Below, in pieces: positions 61,601 through 64,000 of a stretch of DNA of 64,000 nt. The position numbers and the translations under genes are program-made. Each line of letters opens with the position of its first letter. Positions within the stretch are counted from its first letter, which is position 1. The notes beneath the pieces were generated by a model, which was not told the origin of the DNA, ran no database searches, and saw only the letters and a program-made list of their open reading frames with translations. This DNA is from Flavobacterium buctense (GTDB lineage Bacteria > Bacteroidota > Bacteroidia > Flavobacteriales > Flavobacteriaceae), in contig NZ_JACTAB010000002.1 in the NCBI RefSeq assembly GCF_014486695.1, positions 62,001 to 126,000 on the forward strand, read 5' to 3'.

Positions 61601-61645
61601 CTTTTTTGCCACGAATGCACGAATAAATGATGGGTGATTTCTATA

Positions 61646-61677
61646 AAAAGTAAAACTCCGGTAATCAGCCGGAGTTT
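61646..61677 (-). terminator. Terminator of rpoD
   Basis: On the minus strand the nine-base stem AAACTCCGG/CCGGAGTTT (61677-61669 with 61661-61653) is followed by a T-rich stretch, 126 bases after the rpoD stop. Confidence 0.8.
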
Positions 61678-61728
61678 CAATCATCAATCAAAAAACGAAC
61701 AGTTAATCAGACTGTTGTTGCCTTTATT

Positions 61729-61802
61729 AGTCTAATGTCATAATGTCGAAAGTCCTAACGTCAAAAACTTTATGACTTTGGACGTTTGACTTTAAGACTT
61801 AA
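61729..61802. repeat. Short-word repeat (GTC/GAC words) directly after rpoD
   Basis: The stretch repeats TAATGTC, AAAGTC, AACGTC and their complements. Its halves (AAAGTCCTAACGTCAAA and CTTTGGACGTTTGACTTT) form an imperfect palindrome. It ends at the rpoD stop codon and resembles in style the other intergenic word repeats. Confidence 0.6.
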
Positions 61803-62666
61803 TTATCCTAAATATGTTTTTAAAATTTTACTTCTAGAAGTATGTTTTAATCTACGGATTGCTTTTTCTTTAATTTGACGCACACGTTCACGAGTTAAAT
61901 CGAAAGTTTCTCCAATTTCTTCTAAAGTCATTGGGTGTTGGTCACCTAAACCAAAGTACAAACGAACTACGTCGGCTTCTCTTGGGGTTAAAGTTTCTAA
62001 AGAACGCTCAATTTCAGTACGCAATGATTCATGAATCAATTCTCTGTCCGGATTTGGCGATTCTCCTGAACGCAAAACGTCGTAAAGGTTAGAATCTTCT
62101 CCTTCTACAAGTGGTGCATCCATTGATAAGTGACGACCTGAGTTTTTCATAGACTCTTTTACATCATTTACGGTCATGTCTAATTCCTTTGCAATTTCCT
62201 CAGCAGAAGGTGCGCGTTCGTTAGATTGCTCTAATAAGGCGTACATTTTGTTGATTTTATTGATAGAGCCAATTTTATTCAAAGGCAAGCGTACAATACG
62301 AGATTGTTCCGCTAGAGCTTGTAGAATAGATTGACGAATCCACCAAACGGCATATGAAATGAATTTAAAACCACGAGTTTCATCAAAACGTTGAGCAGCT
62401 TTAATCAAACCTAAATTTCCTTCGTTAATCAAATCGGGAAGTGTTAAACCTTGATTTTGGTACTGTTTTGCTACAGAAACTACAAAACGCAAATTAGCTT
62501 TTGTCAATTTCTCCAAAGCTCTTTGATCTCCGGCTTTAATCTTTTGGGCTAATTCCACTTCTTCATCGGCAGTAATTAAGTCTACTTTTCCGATTTCTTG
62601 TAGGTACTTGTCTAAGGAAGCAGTTTCACGGTTGGTTACCTGCTTGGTGATTTTGAGTTGTCTCAT
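61803..62666 (-). CDS. rpoD: Primary sigma factor RpoD/SigA (short Bacteroidota type)
   Basis: The 287-residue sigma-70 lacks region 1.1, as usual in Bacteroidota. Region 1.2 is [26 protein letters not shown]; region 2 has [56 protein letters not shown]; region 3 begins [17 protein letters not shown]; region 4 ends [37 protein letters not shown]. It recognises the TTTG/TAnnTTTG promoters seen in this window. A strong Shine-Dalgarno sequence precedes it. Confidence 0.97.
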   Translation of the reverse strand: MRQLKITKQVTNRETASLDKYLQEIGKVDLITADEEVELAQKIKAGDQRALEKLTKANLRFVVSVAKQYQNQGLTLPDLINEGNLGLIKAAQRFDETRGFKFISYAVWWIRQSILQALAEQSRIVRLPLNKIGSINKINKMYALLEQSNERAPSAEEIAKELDMTVNDVKESMKNSGRHLSMDAPLVEGEDSNLYDVLRSGESPNPDRELIHESLRTEIERSLETLTPREADVVRLYFGLGDQHPMTLEEIGETFDLTRERVRQIKEKAIRRLKHTSRSKILKTYLG

Positions 62667-62675
62667 TTAATGTAT

Positions 62676-62682
62676 CTCCTTT
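62676..62682 (-). promoter_or_regulatory. Strong ribosome binding site of rpoD
   Basis: AAAGGAG on the minus strand, nine bases before the ATG, is a near-perfect Shine-Dalgarno sequence. Most genes in this window have none that is recognisable. Confidence 0.6.
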
Positions 62683-62750
62683 ACTTTAAAGTGTTCTTGG
62701 GTTGTACGTGCAAAAAACCAAAAAAGTTACAATTTTTTAATAATAAATTT

Positions 62751-62786
62751 AAAAACCCCGATTCTTTTTGTGAATCGGGGTTTTTT
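62751..62786 (-). terminator. Terminator of pnp
   Basis: The stem AAAAACCCCGATTC/GAATCGGGGTTTTT with a 7-base loop lies after the pnp stop and before the rpoD promoter region. T-runs on both strands. Confidence 0.9.
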
Positions 62787-62808
62787 ATGAATTAATATAT
62801 TTAGAATA

Positions 62809-64000
62809 TTAACCTTGTGGAGCGTCTTTTTTCTCTTCTCTTGGAGGTCTTGGTAAAAGTGCTTTTTTCGACACTTTTTCTTTTCTGGTTTTTGGGTCAA
62901 CACCTAAGTATTTTACCATAAACACATCGCCCATTTTTACAACGTCGGCAACGTTTTCTGTTCTTTCCCAAGCCAATTCTGAAACGTGTAATAAAACTTC
63001 ATTTCCTGGAGCAGCTGTATATTCTACAACGGCACCAAAGTCAAGCATTTTAATTACTTTAACTTCGTAAGATTCGCCAACTGTCGGTTTGAAAATGATA
63101 GAATCAATTTTCGCTAATACAGCTGCAATTCCGTCCGGATCAGTTCCTAAGATTTCAACTACACCTTGCTCGTCCACTTCGTTAATAACGATAGTAGTTC
63201 CCGTAGCTTTTTGTAATTCTTGAATCACTTTTCCGCCAGGTCCGATTAAAGCACCAATGAAGTTACCAGGAATGGTTCTCATAATGATTTTTGGAGCGTG
63301 AACTTTAACGTCAGTTCTTGGTTGGGCTAATGTTTCAGTCAATTTTCCTAAGATATGCAAACGGCCATCACGAGCTTGAGCCAAAGCTTGCTCCATGATT
63401 TCGTATTTCAATCCGTCAATTTTGATGTCCATTTGGCAAGCGGTAATTCCTTCTGAAGTTCCGGTTACTTTGAAATCCATATCGCCTAAGTGATCTTCAT
63501 CACCTAAGATATCAGAAAGAACCGCGAAACGATCACCGTCAGTAATCAATCCCATAGCAATTCCTGAAACCGGGCGAATCATTTGAACTCCGGCATCCAT
63601 TAAGGATAATGTTCCTGCACAAACAGTTGCCATTGAAGACGAACCATTAGATTCTAATACTTCAGAAACCACACGGATTGTATATGGACAATCGGCAGGA
63701 ATCATATTTTTTAACGCTCTTTGAGCCAAGTTTCCGTGACCAACTTCTCTTCTTGAAGTTCCTCTTAACGGACGAGCTTCTCCTGTTGAAAATGGTGGGA
63801 AATTATAGTGTAAATAGAATTTTTCTTCTCCTTGTTCAGATGGAGAATCAATTTGGTTAGCTTCTCTAGATGTTCCTAAAGTTGCTGTAGCCAAAGCTTG
63901 GGTTTCTCCACGAGTAAATAAAGCCGAACCGTGTACCGATGGTAAATAATCTACTTCACACCAGATTGGTCTGATTTCAGTAGTTTTTCTTCCGTCTAAA
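62809..64000 (-). CDS. pnp: Polynucleotide phosphorylase, C-terminal part (continues beyond the window)
   Basis: The visible 397 residues cover the second RNase PH core, KH and S1 domains. They begin [16 protein letters not shown].. [20 protein letters not shown] and contain [45 protein letters not shown]-like VSGIAMGLI and [18 protein letters not shown] (catalytic Asp region). The KH domain ([25 protein letters not shown]) and S1 domain ([20 protein letters not shown]) follow. It degrades RNA 3' to 5' using phosphate. No stop interrupts the frame up to 64000; the N-terminal part lies outside. Confidence 0.96.
   Translation of the reverse strand, partial: LDGRKTTEIRPIWCEVDYLPSVHGSALFTRGETQALATATLGTSREANQIDSPSEQGEEKFYLHYNFPPFSTGEARPLRGTSRREVGHGNLAQRALKNMIPADCPYTIRVVSEVLESNGSSSMATVCAGTLSLMDAGVQMIRPVSGIAMGLITDGDRFAVLSDILGDEDHLGDMDFKVTGTSEGITACQMDIKIDGLKYEIMEQALAQARDGRLHILGKLTETLAQPRTDVKVHAPKIIMRTIPGNFIGALIGPGGKVIQELQKATGTTIVINEVDEQGVVEILGTDPDGIAAVLAKIDSIIFKPTVGESYEVKVIKMLDFGAVVEYTAAPGNEVLLHVSELAWERTENVADVVKMGDVFMVKYLGVDPKTRKEKVSKKALLPRPPREEKKDAPQG

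Overview
The window looks like a chromosomal segment of a Flavobacterium-like member of the Bacteroidota. The DNA is AT-rich, promoters of the TAnnTTTG (-7) type recur, and Shine-Dalgarno sequences are mostly weak. Bacteroidota-specific genes are present: gldB/gldC, DUF2490, DUF5916, DUF6702 and a short primary sigma factor. The dcw cluster has the flavobacterial order, and the two tRNAs read as Gly(TCC) and Arg(TCG). I see no transposase, phage module or CRISPR array.

Layout. 1-6600: a minus-strand accessory region with a six-gene unit (LRR protein, TerC, DUF2490, TetR regulator, ABC exporter, HlyD; HlyD runs off the edge) and a second two-gene unit (NTF2-like lipoprotein, second DUF2490). 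Both units have the same 17-bp palindrome on their -7 promoter element, so they look like one TetR-controlled regulon. 6.7-25.6 kb: mixed metabolic and envelope genes (acetyl-CoA hydrolase, gpmI, DUF5916 protein, L,D-transpeptidase-like protein, tRNA-Gly, pepE, M1 peptidase, tatA, PAP2, rlmN, polyprenyl synthase) and an ECF sigma/putative anti-sigma/outer-membrane gene group with a recognisable ECF-type promoter. 25.7-32.1 kb: dnaG, an orphan response regulator, nadE, gldBC, engB and a hydrolase. 32.4-48.6 kb: the cell-wall/division cluster mraZ-rsmH-ftsL-ftsI-murE-mraY-murD-ftsW-murG-murC-ftsQ-ftsA-ftsZ, interrupted between murD and ftsW by a four-helix-bundle (IVP/S23-type) gene lying between inverted repeats. 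48.7-50.3 kb: a structured intergenic element, yqeY, tRNA-Arg and an M90 peptidase. 50.3-60.9 kb: a galactan-use locus (two GH53 endo-galactanases, a GH2 beta-galactosidase, galM, galK, galT, a Na+/sugar symporter and a divergent GntR-type regulator), with no SusC/SusD pair. 60.9-64 kb: rpe, rpoD and the C-terminal part of pnp.

The most noteworthy signals are: (1) the duplicated palindromic operator that ties the TetR/TerC/DUF2490/ABC genes into a two-operon regulon, together with an ABC ATPase whose motifs other than Walker A are degenerate; (2) the IVP-type gene between perfect 15-bp inverted repeats inside the dcw cluster; (3) a set of self-complementary, short-word intergenic sequences at about ten places, some running into coding sequence; (4) a duplicated tRNA-Gly 3' end resembling an att scar; (5) 10-bp-phased GTGGTA repeats upstream of mraZ. 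All assignments come from reading the sequence; no database search was run.
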